Assembly (NCBI RefSeq): GCF_016892625.1
Contig: NZ_JAFEMW010000003.1
Coordinates: 248,001-312,000, forward strand
DNA length: 64,000 nt
Direction of reading: 5' to 3'
Source: Brevibacterium sp. RIT 803
Lineage (GTDB): Bacteria > Actinomycetota > Actinomycetes > Actinomycetales > Brevibacteriaceae
In this document: positions 49,257-58,353 of the stretch, in pieces
Layout of the letters: each line of letters begins with the position of its first letter
How positions within the stretch are numbered: the stretch's first letter is position 1
Notes under the pieces: model-generated
Seen by the model: the letters and a program-made list of their open reading frames with translations, nothing else
What the model was told of the DNA's origin: nothing
Databases searched by the model: none
Translations under genes and position numbers: made by a program

Positions 49257-51545
49257 GTGCAGGATCCCAACGAAGAGAAGATGAAACGGCCCATCGTCGA
49301 GCGTGAGCGCTTCGGCGGAACCGACAGATCTGCCCGAGACGTCGACCCTGAGAAGCGCCCTCCGATCTCCAGCACGGAGATGAGCCGCGGCCCTGCCGAG
49401 CTCACGGACGAGCGGGGATCCCGAGTCAACTGGAAGGTCTTCATCATCTCCTCGGCGGTGATCCTCGGCTTCTCGATCTGGGCAATGCTCATGCCTGGCA
49501 TTGCGCAGACGACGATGAAATCGATCGTCGACTGGATCGCCACCAACCTCGGCTGGTACTACGTTCTCACAGTCACCGTCGTCATCGCCTTCGTCCTCTG
49601 GGTCGCCCTGTCCAAAGAAGGTTCGGTCCGTCTGGGCCCGGACCATTCCCGGCCGCAGTACAACCTGTTCACCTGGGTCGCGATGCTCTTCGCCGCGGGT
49701 GTTGGCATCGACATGCTCTTCTACTCCGTGACCGGGCCGATCACCCAGTTCCTGCAGCCGGTCAACGCTGATCCCGAGTCAGCGGCCGCCGCGCAGGACG
49801 CTGTGGTGTGGACGATGTTCCACTACGGCATCGCCGGTTGGTCGATGTACTCGCTGCTGGGCATGGCCATGGGCTACTTCGCCTACCGCTGGGGCATGCC
49901 CCTGTCGATCCGCGCAGTTCTCTACCCCTTGCTGGGCAAGCGGGTGCGCGGAGCCACGGGTGACGTCATCGACATCTTCGCGCTCGTCGGCACCGTCTTC
50001 GGCGTAGCCACCTCGATGGGCATCGGCGTCGTCCTGCTCAACGTCGGCTTCTCCGAACTCTTCGGTCTGCAGCAGGGCCTCGCCCTGCAGATCGCGCTGG
50101 TCATCGTCGCGGTCATCATGACGATCGCGGCCTGCACCTCCGGCGTCGACAAGGGCATCCGACTGGTCTCCGAGCTCAACCTCTGGTCCTGTGCCGCGAT
50201 GATGCTCTACATCCTCGTCACCGGCAAGACGGCATTCCTGCTCAATGCATTGGTCGAGAACATCGGCCGCTTCATCTTCACTCTGCCAGAGCGCACCCTG
50301 TCCACGTTCGCCTATGTCGATGACGGCTCTGCCTGGATGGGCGCCTGGACGCTGTTCTTCTGGGCCTTCTGGCTGGCCTGGGGTCCATTCGTCGGATTGT
50401 TCCTGGCCCGCATCTCCCGTGGACGCACACTGCGCGAGTTCGTCATCGCTGCGATCACAGCACCCGTGATCTGCGACTTCATCATCGTCTCGATATTCGG
50501 CAACTCCGCTCTCTCGGAGGTCTTCAGCGGCAATAGGGACTTCGCTCAGCAGGCCATCGATTCACCCGAACAGGGCTGGTATGCCCTCCTCGACATGTTC
50601 CCGGGATCGACGTTCCTCATCGGCCTGGCCACGCTCTCCGGTCTGCTCTTCTACCTCACGAGTGCGAACTCGGGTGCGATGGTGATGTCGAACTTCAGCT
50701 CCACCATCCCCAACCCCGAGGAGGACGGAGCGAAATGGCTGCGGATCTTCTGGGCGGTCGTCACTGCTGTGCTGACGATCGCCATGCTCGTCGCGGGAGG
50801 GGTGACGACGATGGAATACGCGACCCTGATCTTCGCCCTGCCGGTGACGGTCATCGCCTACCTCGTCATGGCCTCCTTCTCGAAGGTGCTGCGCATGGAG
50901 CGAGCCGAACGAGAGGGCCGGACCCGCAGGCGCCGGACCACGGCCGCCCACGGTGGCCGCACCCCGGAGAAGACCTGGCGTCAACGCCTGGCGACTCTGC
51001 GCTCGTACCCTTCGAAGAAGTCCGTCGACAGGTTCGTCAATGAGGTGGTCGAACCCGCCCTGGAAGCCGTGGCCGCCGAGTTCCGCGAACTCGAATACAC
51101 GGTCGAGCTGACTCAGGAGACTGGGGCGGAGTCCGGAATCACGGAGTCGACGCTCATCGTCGACATGGACGAACAGCGCAACTTCCAGTATCAGGTCGCC
51201 GCTGTCGAACACAATGTCCCCTCATTCGGTGCACGCAATGCCCCGCGCGGGGATGACGTGTACTACCGGATCGAGGTCTTCACTCAGACCGGCTCCGAGG
51301 GCTATGACCTCATGGGTCTGAGCGGTCAGCAGATCATCGACGACGTCCTCGATCGCTACGAGAACCACCTGTCGTTCCTCGCCTACTCGCATGAGCACTC
51401 GTACCAGTCGGTCGTCACGCCTCCGACTCCCCCGGCCACGGATTCGATTCCAGCGGTGCCTCCCTCGGCCGAGGAGATCGAGGAGATCGAGGAGATCGAG
51501 GAGATCGGCGAAGGTGATCCGGAACCTGCCGGCGAACGTCGTTGA
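49257..51545 (+). CDS. BCCT-family choline/betaine-type transporter with long C-terminal domain
   Basis: 762 residues from a GTG at 49257; CGGAGG lies eight bases before it, and a nearby ATG is out of frame. Twelve helices lie at about 65-545: the BCCT core is seen in FTWVAMLFAAGVGIDMLFYSVTGPI, MFHYGIAGWSMYSLLGMAMGYF and GAWTLFFWAFWLAWGPFVGLFLARISRGRT. The C-terminal tail of about 200 residues resembles BetT (DEQRNFQYQVAAVEHNVPSF and YYRIEVFTQTGSEGYDLMG), which regulates activity by osmolality. It should import choline, betaine or a related quaternary amine. A four-fold EEI repeat ends the protein. Could feed the demethylation locus 15-25 kb away. Confidence 0.88.
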   Translation: MQDPNEEKMKRPIVERERFGGTDRSARDVDPEKRPPISSTEMSRGPAELTDERGSRVNWKVFIISSAVILGFSIWAMLMPGIAQTTMKSIVDWIATNLGWYYVLTVTVVIAFVLWVALSKEGSVRLGPDHSRPQYNLFTWVAMLFAAGVGIDMLFYSVTGPITQFLQPVNADPESAAAAQDAVVWTMFHYGIAGWSMYSLLGMAMGYFAYRWGMPLSIRAVLYPLLGKRVRGATGDVIDIFALVGTVFGVATSMGIGVVLLNVGFSELFGLQQGLALQIALVIVAVIMTIAACTSGVDKGIRLVSELNLWSCAAMMLYILVTGKTAFLLNALVENIGRFIFTLPERTLSTFAYVDDGSAWMGAWTLFFWAFWLAWGPFVGLFLARISRGRTLREFVIAAITAPVICDFIIVSIFGNSALSEVFSGNRDFAQQAIDSPEQGWYALLDMFPGSTFLIGLATLSGLLFYLTSANSGAMVMSNFSSTIPNPEEDGAKWLRIFWAVVTAVLTIAMLVAGGVTTMEYATLIFALPVTVIAYLVMASFSKVLRMERAEREGRTRRRRTTAAHGGRTPEKTWRQRLATLRSYPSKKSVDRFVNEVVEPALEAVAAEFRELEYTVELTQETGAESGITESTLIVDMDEQRNFQYQVAAVEHNVPSFGARNAPRGDDVYYRIEVFTQTGSEGYDLMGLSGQQIIDDVLDRYENHLSFLAYSHEHSYQSVVTPPTPPATDSIPAVPPSAEEIEEIEEIEEIGEGDPEPAGERR
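51471..51506 (+). repeat. Four tandem copies of a nine-base unit in the BCCT C-terminus
   Basis: GAGGAGATC repeated four times without change, encoding four Glu-Glu-Ile units. A multiple of three, so copy-number change would lengthen or shorten the acidic tail without a frameshift. Confidence 0.9.
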
Positions 51546-51590
51546 TGCGCCAGACCGTGCAGTGACCGAGACAGAGATTCATCCCTGAGT

Positions 51591-51628
51591 CGCCGAGGTG
51601 TTCCTACCAATGGAGGAACACCTCGGCG
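51591..51628 (+). terminator. Rho-independent terminator of the BCCT gene
   Basis: CGCCGAGGTGTTCCT and its exact complement, 15-base arms, loop of eight, then AGTTTTCTG. It lies 45 bp past the stop and before the convergent LysR gene. Confidence 0.85.
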
Positions 51629-51728
51629 AGTTTTCTGCCACCTTCTTCCCCTGATCACACCCGGCAGCCAAGCTCCATCTTTTGGGCACGCTCTGGAAGC
51701 CATGCGGTTTGTGTCGGGGAGCCTCCGG

Positions 51729-52619
51729 TCAACTCATCGAATCCAAAACTCGTGCGGCTTGCTCTTCAATGAAACGGCGCACGATTAGGGCAGTTGTCGA
51801 TGGCTGGCTGTCGCTGCGATGTACCAGGCAAATGTCCAGAGCGTGCGTATCGAGAAGGGGTATCCAGGCAAGATAAGCGGCGTCAATCTGACTGTCGACG
51901 GCGGCAAGGATCCCCACACCCGCGCCATTGCCCACCATGACCTTCACTGTTCGAGCCGAGGCCGCCTTCACCACAACGTCCGCGTGAGGCAGTCGATCTG
52001 CGACGAGCTGCCCGATCACCGTGCCAGGACGCATAGTGACCACCGGCCACATCTCCACGTCTTCCCAAGCAACTGCCTTTCTCTGCGCAAGAGGATGTCC
52101 TCTGGGTACGATGATGCCCAGCGGAAGTCCAACCAACCGAGTGCGGCTCAGTCCCTGCACCACCGGAGACTGCGGTCTCGTGATGACGCCGATATCGAGA
52201 TCTCCGGTGAGCACACCGGACTCGACGTCTGACGAGTTCGCCTCCGATAGCTCGAAACGCAGGTCGGGATGCTGTTTCAGTAGCCTGGACGCCACCGGTG
52301 CCAACAGCGTCTCAGCCAAGGCCGAAATGGCGCCGATCGCGACACGACCGCGAAAAGCTCCTCCCATCTCGGCAGCGGTGCGATGAACGGCCTCTTCAGC
52401 GGCGATCAGACGGGTGAAGTGCGGGATAAGACCCTGCCCGACCGGCGTAGGACGGACGCCGGCTCGACTTCTGACGAGTAGGACCACATCGAGTTCCTCC
52501 TCGAGCAGGATAATCTGTTCGCGAAGCGTCGGTTGGCTCACTTCGCACCGCGCCGCTGCCGCGCGCAGGGAACCGAACTCCACCGCCGCGAGGAAATATC
52601 GTGCTCTCTGGACTCGCAT
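51729..52619 (-). CDS. LysR-family transcriptional regulator
   Basis: 296 residues from the ATG at 52619. HTH at the N-terminus: RYFLAAVEFGSLRAAAARCEVSQPTLREQI, then the periplasmic-binding-like effector domain (GRVAIGAISALAETLLAPVASRLL, LGIIVPRGHPLAQRKAVAWEDV). Divergent from the CoA transferase/MatC pair across 134 bp, so it probably regulates them in response to a carboxylate or its CoA ester. A weak ATA-N11-TAT element (52628-52644) lies just upstream of its start. Codons are less GC-biased at third positions than in neighbouring genes. Confidence 0.9.
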   Translation of the reverse strand: MRVQRARYFLAAVEFGSLRAAAARCEVSQPTLREQIILLEEELDVVLLVRSRAGVRPTPVGQGLIPHFTRLIAAEEAVHRTAAEMGGAFRGRVAIGAISALAETLLAPVASRLLKQHPDLRFELSEANSSDVESGVLTGDLDIGVITRPQSPVVQGLSRTRLVGLPLGIIVPRGHPLAQRKAVAWEDVEMWPVVTMRPGTVIGQLVADRLPHADVVVKAASARTVKVMVGNGAGVGILAAVDSQIDAAYLAWIPLLDTHALDICLVHRSDSQPSTTALIVRRFIEEQAARVLDSMS

Positions 52620-52753
52620 AGTGAAATCATAAAGGTAATGCCTATCACCACTGCGAGGTTTGCACTTCTTCCTAGGTGACCTTTCAGCGCGGAAGCTGGG
52701 GTGAGCGAATATCCGCTGCACTCGCTTCACAACGTAGTGAAAGGAATTCACAT

Positions 52754-53938
52754 ATGCCAGACCAACCTTTGTCGGGAATCAGAGTTCTTGATATTTCGAC
52801 CATCCTCGCCGGCCCTTTGGCTGCAACACTGCTCGGCGAGTTCGGAGCGGACGTTATTAAGATCGAACATCCGACATCCGGAGATCCGGCACGGCAGTAC
52901 CCTCCGCTCGTCGGTGACACATCAGCCGCATGGGTAATGCACGGTCGCAACAAAAGGAGCGTCACGATCGATCTCCGGCATGCCGAAGCCGCCGAGCTCG
53001 TTGGCCGACTCGCGGAGAATGCGGACATCGTCGTCACGAACTTCCGCCCTGCCACGTTGAAGAAATACCACATCGACTTCGACGACCTTCGCCGATATCG
53101 CTCCGATTTGGTGATGATCCACGTCAGTGCCTACGGGCGGACGGGACCGTATGCCGACCGCCCCGGCTTCGCTCGTGTCGCAGAGGGCTTCGCCGGTTTG
53201 ACCCATCGCACTGGTGACCCCGCCGGCCCTCCCATGTTCGCTGGGTATCCCGTCGCTGACGGAGTGACCGGATACTATGCGGCCTTTGCTGCTCTCCTCG
53301 CCCTCCGACAGCGAGACCTCACTGGTGAAGCACAGCTGGCCGATATCCCCCTGTTCGAACCGCTGCTTCGCATGATGGAGGATTTCATCGCGGACTTCAG
53401 TGTCACCGGGACAAGCGTCGGACGGCAGGGCAATGAGAACCCACACATCAGTCCCAACAACATGTACCGGACGAGAGACGACCAATGGGTTGCCATCCCT
53501 GCTTCCACACAGCGCATGTGGGAGAGACTAGTTGAAGTCATCGATGTTCCCGAGCTCATGGTGCATCGCACTTTGACCAACCGGATCGATCATCGCGTCG
53601 AAATCGAATCAAAAGTCGCAGACTTCGTCAGTTCCTACGATCTCGATCCATTGCTCGAGAAGCTGACTGCGGCAGGGGTCGCCGCTGGCCCACTCAATTC
53701 CGCGGAACAGGTATGCAACGATCCGCAGATTCGACACCGTGGTTCGATCATCGAGGTTGACGATGGCCAAGGGGGATCGCGTCTGGTGCAGGCACCGGCA
53801 GGACGTTTCTCCGGATTTGAGTCAACGATCGGCGGAGCACCTCCCGCCGTCGGCGCAGACACCGAAGCCGTGTTCGGGACATTGGCAGGACTGACTACCG
53901 ACGACATCACCACACTCCGCGACCGCGGCGTGCTCTGA
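52754..53938 (+). CDS. Class III CoA-transferase (CaiB/BaiF family)
   Basis: 394 residues. RVLDISTILAGPLAATLLGEFGADVIKIEHP is the family N-terminal motif, and GYPVADGVTGYYAAFAALLAL contains the catalytic Asp in ADGVTG. GRNKRSVTIDLR is also standard. Transfers CoA between carboxylic acids; unlike the racemase at 36 kb it lacks the His/Asp/Glu racemase set. AAGGAATT precedes the ATG. It is 13 bp before the MatC-like transporter gene, indicating uptake and activation of the same acid. Codon use (e.g. AGA, TTG, ATT) is noticeably mixed, suggesting acquisition. Confidence 0.88.
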   Translation: MPDQPLSGIRVLDISTILAGPLAATLLGEFGADVIKIEHPTSGDPARQYPPLVGDTSAAWVMHGRNKRSVTIDLRHAEAAELVGRLAENADIVVTNFRPATLKKYHIDFDDLRRYRSDLVMIHVSAYGRTGPYADRPGFARVAEGFAGLTHRTGDPAGPPMFAGYPVADGVTGYYAAFAALLALRQRDLTGEAQLADIPLFEPLLRMMEDFIADFSVTGTSVGRQGNENPHISPNNMYRTRDDQWVAIPASTQRMWERLVEVIDVPELMVHRTLTNRIDHRVEIESKVADFVSSYDLDPLLEKLTAAGVAAGPLNSAEQVCNDPQIRHRGSIIEVDDGQGGSRLVQAPAGRFSGFESTIGGAPPAVGADTEAVFGTLAGLTTDDITTLRDRGVL

Positions 53939-53951
53939 GAGGAAGTGCACA

Positions 53952-55277
53952 ATGAATATTGCAGATATCTCGATTGTCGTGCTCCTTCTTCTCTTCACCG
54001 CCACAATGTTGCCTGGGTTCAACCTCGGGTTGGGGTGCTTCGCCGCGGCGTTTGCCTTCAGTCTCTGGGCAGGCTCTGAGACTGGTGATATCAATGCCCT
54101 GTTCCCAGGCGATTTCTTCATAATGATCGTTGGAGTGACTGCCCTGTTCGGGGTTGCACAAATCAACGGAACGCTGGACTGGATGCTGGACGGGATACTT
54201 CGCCTCGTACGTAGCAACGCCGTCCTGGTCGCATTGGTGCCGTTCTTCGCCGGCGCACTTCTGACAGCATTCGGAACACTTCCGGCTGCAGCGACTGCGA
54301 TCGTGGCTCCCATTGCACTAGGTCTCTCTGCCCGCTATGGCCTGCCTGCCCTCATGATGGCCGTCCTCGGCATCATGGGCATCCTCAGCGGCCTGCTGTC
54401 CCCACTCGCCGTCTTCGGCATCACCGCCCACCAGCAAGCCGCGGCCACGGACATCACATTGCCGGAACTTGCGCCAGTGACGCTGCTCGGAGGCTCGATC
54501 CTCGCAGGCGTCCTCGTCTGCATTGGGGCCCTCATCTACACCCGGTCACGAGGTCTCCTGCCCCGAGGACGCATCCGCATACCTACTTCTGACGATTCAG
54601 AGACTGGCGGCGCCAGCAACGCCGGCACACGTGGCATCAGCGGCGGAAGCGATATCGGTGGCGGAGTCGACGCTGTGCTCCGCACCTCTCCGAGACACCG
54701 TGATCTTGTTGTGACTCTGGGAGGAATCGCTGTTGTCTTGGTCTTTGCAGTCGGATTCGATATGAACATCGGCCTCCTGGGAGCCACAGTTGCCTGTGTT
54801 CAGCTCGTCGTCCTGCGGATGGAACCTGCCCAAGCCGTCGCGAAGATTCCTTGGGGCGTCATCCTCTTGATCGGTGGACTGCTGACATATATCGGAGTGA
54901 TGCAGAAACTCGGCGCGTTTGCCCGCATCAGTGAGTTGTTGACCATCGACGGATCTCCGATGATCACTCTTCTGCTTTTATGCTACATCGCCGGTATCAC
55001 CTCATTCGCCGCCAGTTCCATCGCTGTCTTCGTCACTGCTATGCCGCTCATTCCGAGTGTTGTGGCAGCAGGTGTATCTCCAATCGGTGCGATCCTCGCT
55101 GTCGCTCTGTCGGCGGTGATCGTCGATATCAATCCCTTGGGAATTACAGGCGGCCTTATTCTGGGAGCGGCGCGAGAGTCCGAGCGACCTCGGCTTTTCA
55201 AACAGCTGCTGACTTACGGTCTGATTTCAGTTGTTGTCGGCCCACTCATCGTGTGGGCACTGTTTGGCTGGTGGTAG
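53952..55277 (+). CDS. MatC-like dicarboxylate carrier
   Basis: 441 residues with about eleven hydrophobic segments. Residues 1-140 match the MatC N-terminal family: GLGCFAAAFAFSLWAG, FFIMIVGVTALFGVAQINGTLDWML and FFAGALLTAFGTLPAAATAIVAPIALGLSARYG. A hydrophilic Gly/Ser loop lies at about 205-240. ADINPLGITGGLILGAA-type motif appears near the end (VDINPLGITGGL). Probably imports malonate or another C3-C4 dicarboxylate for the CoA transferase just upstream. Lower-GC codon use matches its two neighbours. Confidence 0.82.
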   Translation: MNIADISIVVLLLLFTATMLPGFNLGLGCFAAAFAFSLWAGSETGDINALFPGDFFIMIVGVTALFGVAQINGTLDWMLDGILRLVRSNAVLVALVPFFAGALLTAFGTLPAAATAIVAPIALGLSARYGLPALMMAVLGIMGILSGLLSPLAVFGITAHQQAAATDITLPELAPVTLLGGSILAGVLVCIGALIYTRSRGLLPRGRIRIPTSDDSETGGASNAGTRGISGGSDIGGGVDAVLRTSPRHRDLVVTLGGIAVVLVFAVGFDMNIGLLGATVACVQLVVLRMEPAQAVAKIPWGVILLIGGLLTYIGVMQKLGAFARISELLTIDGSPMITLLLLCYIAGITSFAASSIAVFVTAMPLIPSVVAAGVSPIGAILAVALSAVIVDINPLGITGGLILGAARESERPRLFKQLLTYGLISVVVGPLIVWALFGWW

Positions 55278-55416
55278 GTCCTCTCCCTGCAATTCTCCTG
55301 CCCCGGGTTATACGCAGCTCCGTTGACCTGGGCCTTGCATAGCCACAGCGACCAGACCATAGTCGAGACAGAGATGTCGAGCGCTCTGCGAATGCATGAA
55401 CCGGGAGGTGGTCATC

Positions 55417-56931
55417 GTGGACATCACCGCGGTGCTGTCATTCTTGTCGGCCGAAGATTACACGATCGCCCGCGAGGTCCTCCAGCGCGGATTCGGCCTC
55501 CTCTTCTTCATCGCTTTCCTCAGCGCCTGGAACCAGTTCCCCGCCCTGCTCGGTGAGCGCGGGCTGACCCCAGCACCTCGCTTCATTGCACTCACCACCT
55601 CCGCTCAGGCACCGAGTCTGTTCCGGTGGAAGCACTTCACCTACACAGACCGCCGGCTGCACATCGTCTGCGGCATCGGCATGATCGTGGCGATGACCGT
55701 CGTCGTCGGCCTCCCCCAGGCCGGGCCCGCGTGGGCGACAATCCCGGTGTTCGGACTCATGTGGTGGCTCTACTTCTCGATTTCGAGCATCGGGCAGCGC
55801 TTCTACGGCTTCGGCTGGGAATCGCTCCTGCTTGAGGCCGGATTCCTGGTCGGATTCCTCGGCTCTCACGAGGTGGCTCCCTCGCTGCTGATGATCGTCT
55901 TCCTCCGCTGGTTCGTCGTCCGCGTCGAGTTCGGGGCGGGCATGATCAAGATGCGCGGGGACAGCTCCTGGCGAGATCTCACCGCCATGGACTATCACCA
56001 TCAGACTCAGCCGATGCCGGGCCCCTTCAGTCGCCGAGCCCACCTGATGCCGGGATGGTGGCATCGCGGTGAGACTCTTGGCAGTCACGTCGTCCAACTC
56101 ATCGCACCGTGGCTGCTGTTCCTGCCCCAACCCATCGCATCCTTCGCGGCCGTGGCCATCATCATCACACAGCTCGCTCTCGTCATCACCGGCAACTATG
56201 CCTGGCTGAATTGGGCCACGATCCTCCTGGCCTTCGCTGGGATCAGCGATTCGTTCCTGGGCTGGATCATCGGCGGCCAGTGGCCCGGGTGGGGTCTGCC
56301 TGATTATTCCGGCGCCGAGGTGGCTGACGCTTCCTACGCTTTCCCACTGTGGTGGGCGATCCTCAGCGCGGCCTTCGTCATCTGGCAGTGCGTGCTCAAC
56401 ATCCCTGCTCTGCGCAACCTATTCTCGCCACGTCAGAAGATGAATGCCAGCTTCAATCGCTGGGGCTTGGGCAACGCCTACGGCGCCTTCGGCTCGATGA
56501 CCGAGATCCGTGACGAGATCATCATCGAAGGCACCTTGGATCCCGATGCGACGATGGACTCGGGAGACTGGCGGCCCTACGTGTTCAAGGGCAAGCCCGG
56601 TGACGTGCATCGTCGCTCCCCGCTCGTTGCGCCCTATCACCTGCGCCTGGACTGGTTGATGTGGTTCGCGGCCCTTGGTGACTACCGGCAGTCCTGGTTC
56701 TATGCGCTGCTTGAGCGCATCGGGGACGGGGATGCGCAGATCCGGACGCAGCTGGGCCCTGACCCCTTCGACGGTCAGGCACCGGCCCTCATCCGGGTCC
56801 GGATCTTCACCTACCGCTACGCCACCGGTGAGGAACGACGGCAGGCTCGGGAGGAAGGACAACCTCGGCCGTGGTGGGTGAGGTCGAATCCTCGTACCAT
56901 GGTCGATCCCACGGACCTGCGGGACGGGTGA
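55417..56931 (+). CDS. Lipase maturation factor family membrane protein
   Basis: 504 residues from a GTG at 55417 with GGGAGG eight bases before it; an ATG seven codons upstream overlaps that site. The LMF fold shows in FRWKHFTYTDRRLH, GWESLLLEAGFLVGFLG, RVEFGAGMIKMRGDSSWRDLTAMDYHHQTQPMPGP and WLNWATILLAF, followed by a C-terminal globular part with FKGKPGDVHRRSPLVAPYHLRLDWLMWFAAL. Eukaryotic LMF1 assists lipase folding; bacterial homologues are uncharacterised. About eight membrane segments. Downstream is mntH, convergent. Confidence 0.85.
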   Translation: MDITAVLSFLSAEDYTIAREVLQRGFGLLFFIAFLSAWNQFPALLGERGLTPAPRFIALTTSAQAPSLFRWKHFTYTDRRLHIVCGIGMIVAMTVVVGLPQAGPAWATIPVFGLMWWLYFSISSIGQRFYGFGWESLLLEAGFLVGFLGSHEVAPSLLMIVFLRWFVVRVEFGAGMIKMRGDSSWRDLTAMDYHHQTQPMPGPFSRRAHLMPGWWHRGETLGSHVVQLIAPWLLFLPQPIASFAAVAIIITQLALVITGNYAWLNWATILLAFAGISDSFLGWIIGGQWPGWGLPDYSGAEVADASYAFPLWWAILSAAFVIWQCVLNIPALRNLFSPRQKMNASFNRWGLGNAYGAFGSMTEIRDEIIIEGTLDPDATMDSGDWRPYVFKGKPGDVHRRSPLVAPYHLRLDWLMWFAALGDYRQSWFYALLERIGDGDAQIRTQLGPDPFDGQAPALIRVRIFTYRYATGEERRQAREEGQPRPWWVRSNPRTMVDPTDLRDG

Positions 56932-56980
56932 GGTGGAGGGCTCGCCCGTGTGACCGAATTCAGCTGAGTGCGTGCTGAAC

Positions 56981-58243
56981 TCAGTCGATGCCCAGCGCCA
57001 GCAGCACGATGAGTACGACGTTGAGGGCGATGATGAGCCCCGACGCGAAGATGGCGACGAGCGTGATGATCCGTGAGTTCGCGTACTGGCCCATCACCGT
57101 CCGATTCGTCGTGAGCCTGACCAGGGGAATCATCGCGAACGGGATGCCGAGGCTGAGCACGACTTGGCTGAGGACGAGCGACCAGGTCGGGTCTGCTCCG
57201 ATTCCCAGGATGACGAGTGCCGGGATCATGGTCACCGCCCGCTGCCACACGATCGGGACATTGACCCGCAGCAGGCCCTGCATGATCGAGGCCCCCGCAT
57301 AGGACCCGACAGCACTCGAGGCCAGGCCTGAGGCGAGCAGTCCGATGCCGAAGAACAGGCCCACAACCTCGCCGAGGTTGGCCGACACGACCGCGTGCGC
57401 ACCCTCGATCGTGTCGGTCCCCTCCTGACCGCGCAGCGAGGCAGCGGCCAGCAGAAGCATGGCGATATTGACCGAGCCTGCAATGACGAGGGAGAGCACG
57501 ACGTCCCACCGACTGGCCCTGAGCAGCTGGGGAATCGACGCACGCGGTGCTGCCCCGTGCCGGTCGACGGACAGCGCCGAATGCAGGTAGATCGCGTGGG
57601 GCATCACGGTCGCACCCAACATGCTGGCAGCGAGGACCACCGAGTTCGTGCCCTCAAGTCTGGGCACGATTCCACCTGCCGCTTGTCCCCAATTCACATC
57701 GCCGACGAACAGCCCTGCTAGAAAGCCAATGGCGATGATTGCGAGCAAGGTGATGATCACCGTTTCGAAGGGGCGCTGACCACGGGTGGATTGGATCGAG
57801 AGCAGAAACAGAGACACGACGCCGACGATGACCCCACCCAGAAGCAGCGGCAGGTCGAAGAGGATCTTCAAGGCGATGGCACCACCGATCACCTCGGCGA
57901 TGTCGGTGGCGATAGCCACGATCTCCGCCTGCCCCCAATATGCCAGTCGTGACCGGCGACTGAGCTTGTTCCCGAGGAGGCCGGGCAGCGACTGCCCGGA
58001 GACAAGACCGAGCTTCGACGACAGGTACTGCACGAGAACGGCGATGAGGTTGGCCGCGACGAGGACCCACACGAGCAGATATCCGTATTGGGCGCCCGCG
58101 CTGAGGTTCGCGGCGACGTTGCCGGGATCGACGTATGCGATCGCCGCGACGAAGGCCGGCCCCAGGAGGAAGAACGTCGAGACCTTCTTCGGGCGGGTCG
58201 CGGAGACTTCGGGGCTGCCGGTTTTCGATGGATCGACGCTCAT
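56981..58243 (-). CDS. mntH: NRAMP-family manganese transporter
   Basis: 420 residues from the ATG at 58243; an ATG five codons upstream lies inside the operator. Eleven helices. TM1 has YVDPGNVAANL (DPGN at 39-42) and TM6 has ATVMPHAIYLHS, the metal site of NRAMP proteins, and QAEIVAIATDIAEVIGGAIAL is TM3. Imports Mn(II) with protons. The start has no ribosome site but sits six bases after TACCTT, which with TTGCCC 17 bases upstream makes a promoter for a leaderless message. A 22-bp near-perfect palindrome covers the -10. Control by the MntR-like protein at 47 kb is predicted. Confidence 0.93.
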   Translation of the reverse strand: MSVDPSKTGSPEVSATRPKKVSTFFLLGPAFVAAIAYVDPGNVAANLSAGAQYGYLLVWVLVAANLIAVLVQYLSSKLGLVSGQSLPGLLGNKLSRRSRLAYWGQAEIVAIATDIAEVIGGAIALKILFDLPLLLGGVIVGVVSLFLLSIQSTRGQRPFETVIITLLAIIAIGFLAGLFVGDVNWGQAAGGIVPRLEGTNSVVLAASMLGATVMPHAIYLHSALSVDRHGAAPRASIPQLLRASRWDVVLSLVIAGSVNIAMLLLAAASLRGQEGTDTIEGAHAVVSANLGEVVGLFFGIGLLASGLASSAVGSYAGASIMQGLLRVNVPIVWQRAVTMIPALVILGIGADPTWSLVLSQVVLSLGIPFAMIPLVRLTTNRTVMGQYANSRIITLVAIFASGLIIALNVVLIVLLALGID

Positions 58244-58278
58244 AAAGTTAAGGTACATTAACTTTCACTTGCGGGCAA
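58244..58278 (-). promoter_or_regulatory. mntH promoter and overlapping palindromic operator (putative MntR box)
   Basis: Palindrome at 58244-58265, 20 of 22 positions symmetric: arms AAAGTTAA and TTAACTTT around GGTACA. Minus-strand elements: -35 TTGCCC (58273-58278), 17-base spacer, -10 TACCTT (58250-58255), then six bases to the ATG. The operator covers the -10 and start, ideal for repression. Confidence 0.7.
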
Positions 58279-58353
58279 CATCTCCGCTTGGGACTGCGCT
58301 TCTGGATTCGACTACCCCTGGTCACTGAACACAGAAAGGCCTATGATTCGACT

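Noticed and set aside
52628..52644. LysR box between the LysR and CoA-transferase genes
   Set aside because: Only ATA-N11-TAT symmetry is visible; too weak to list as a separate site.
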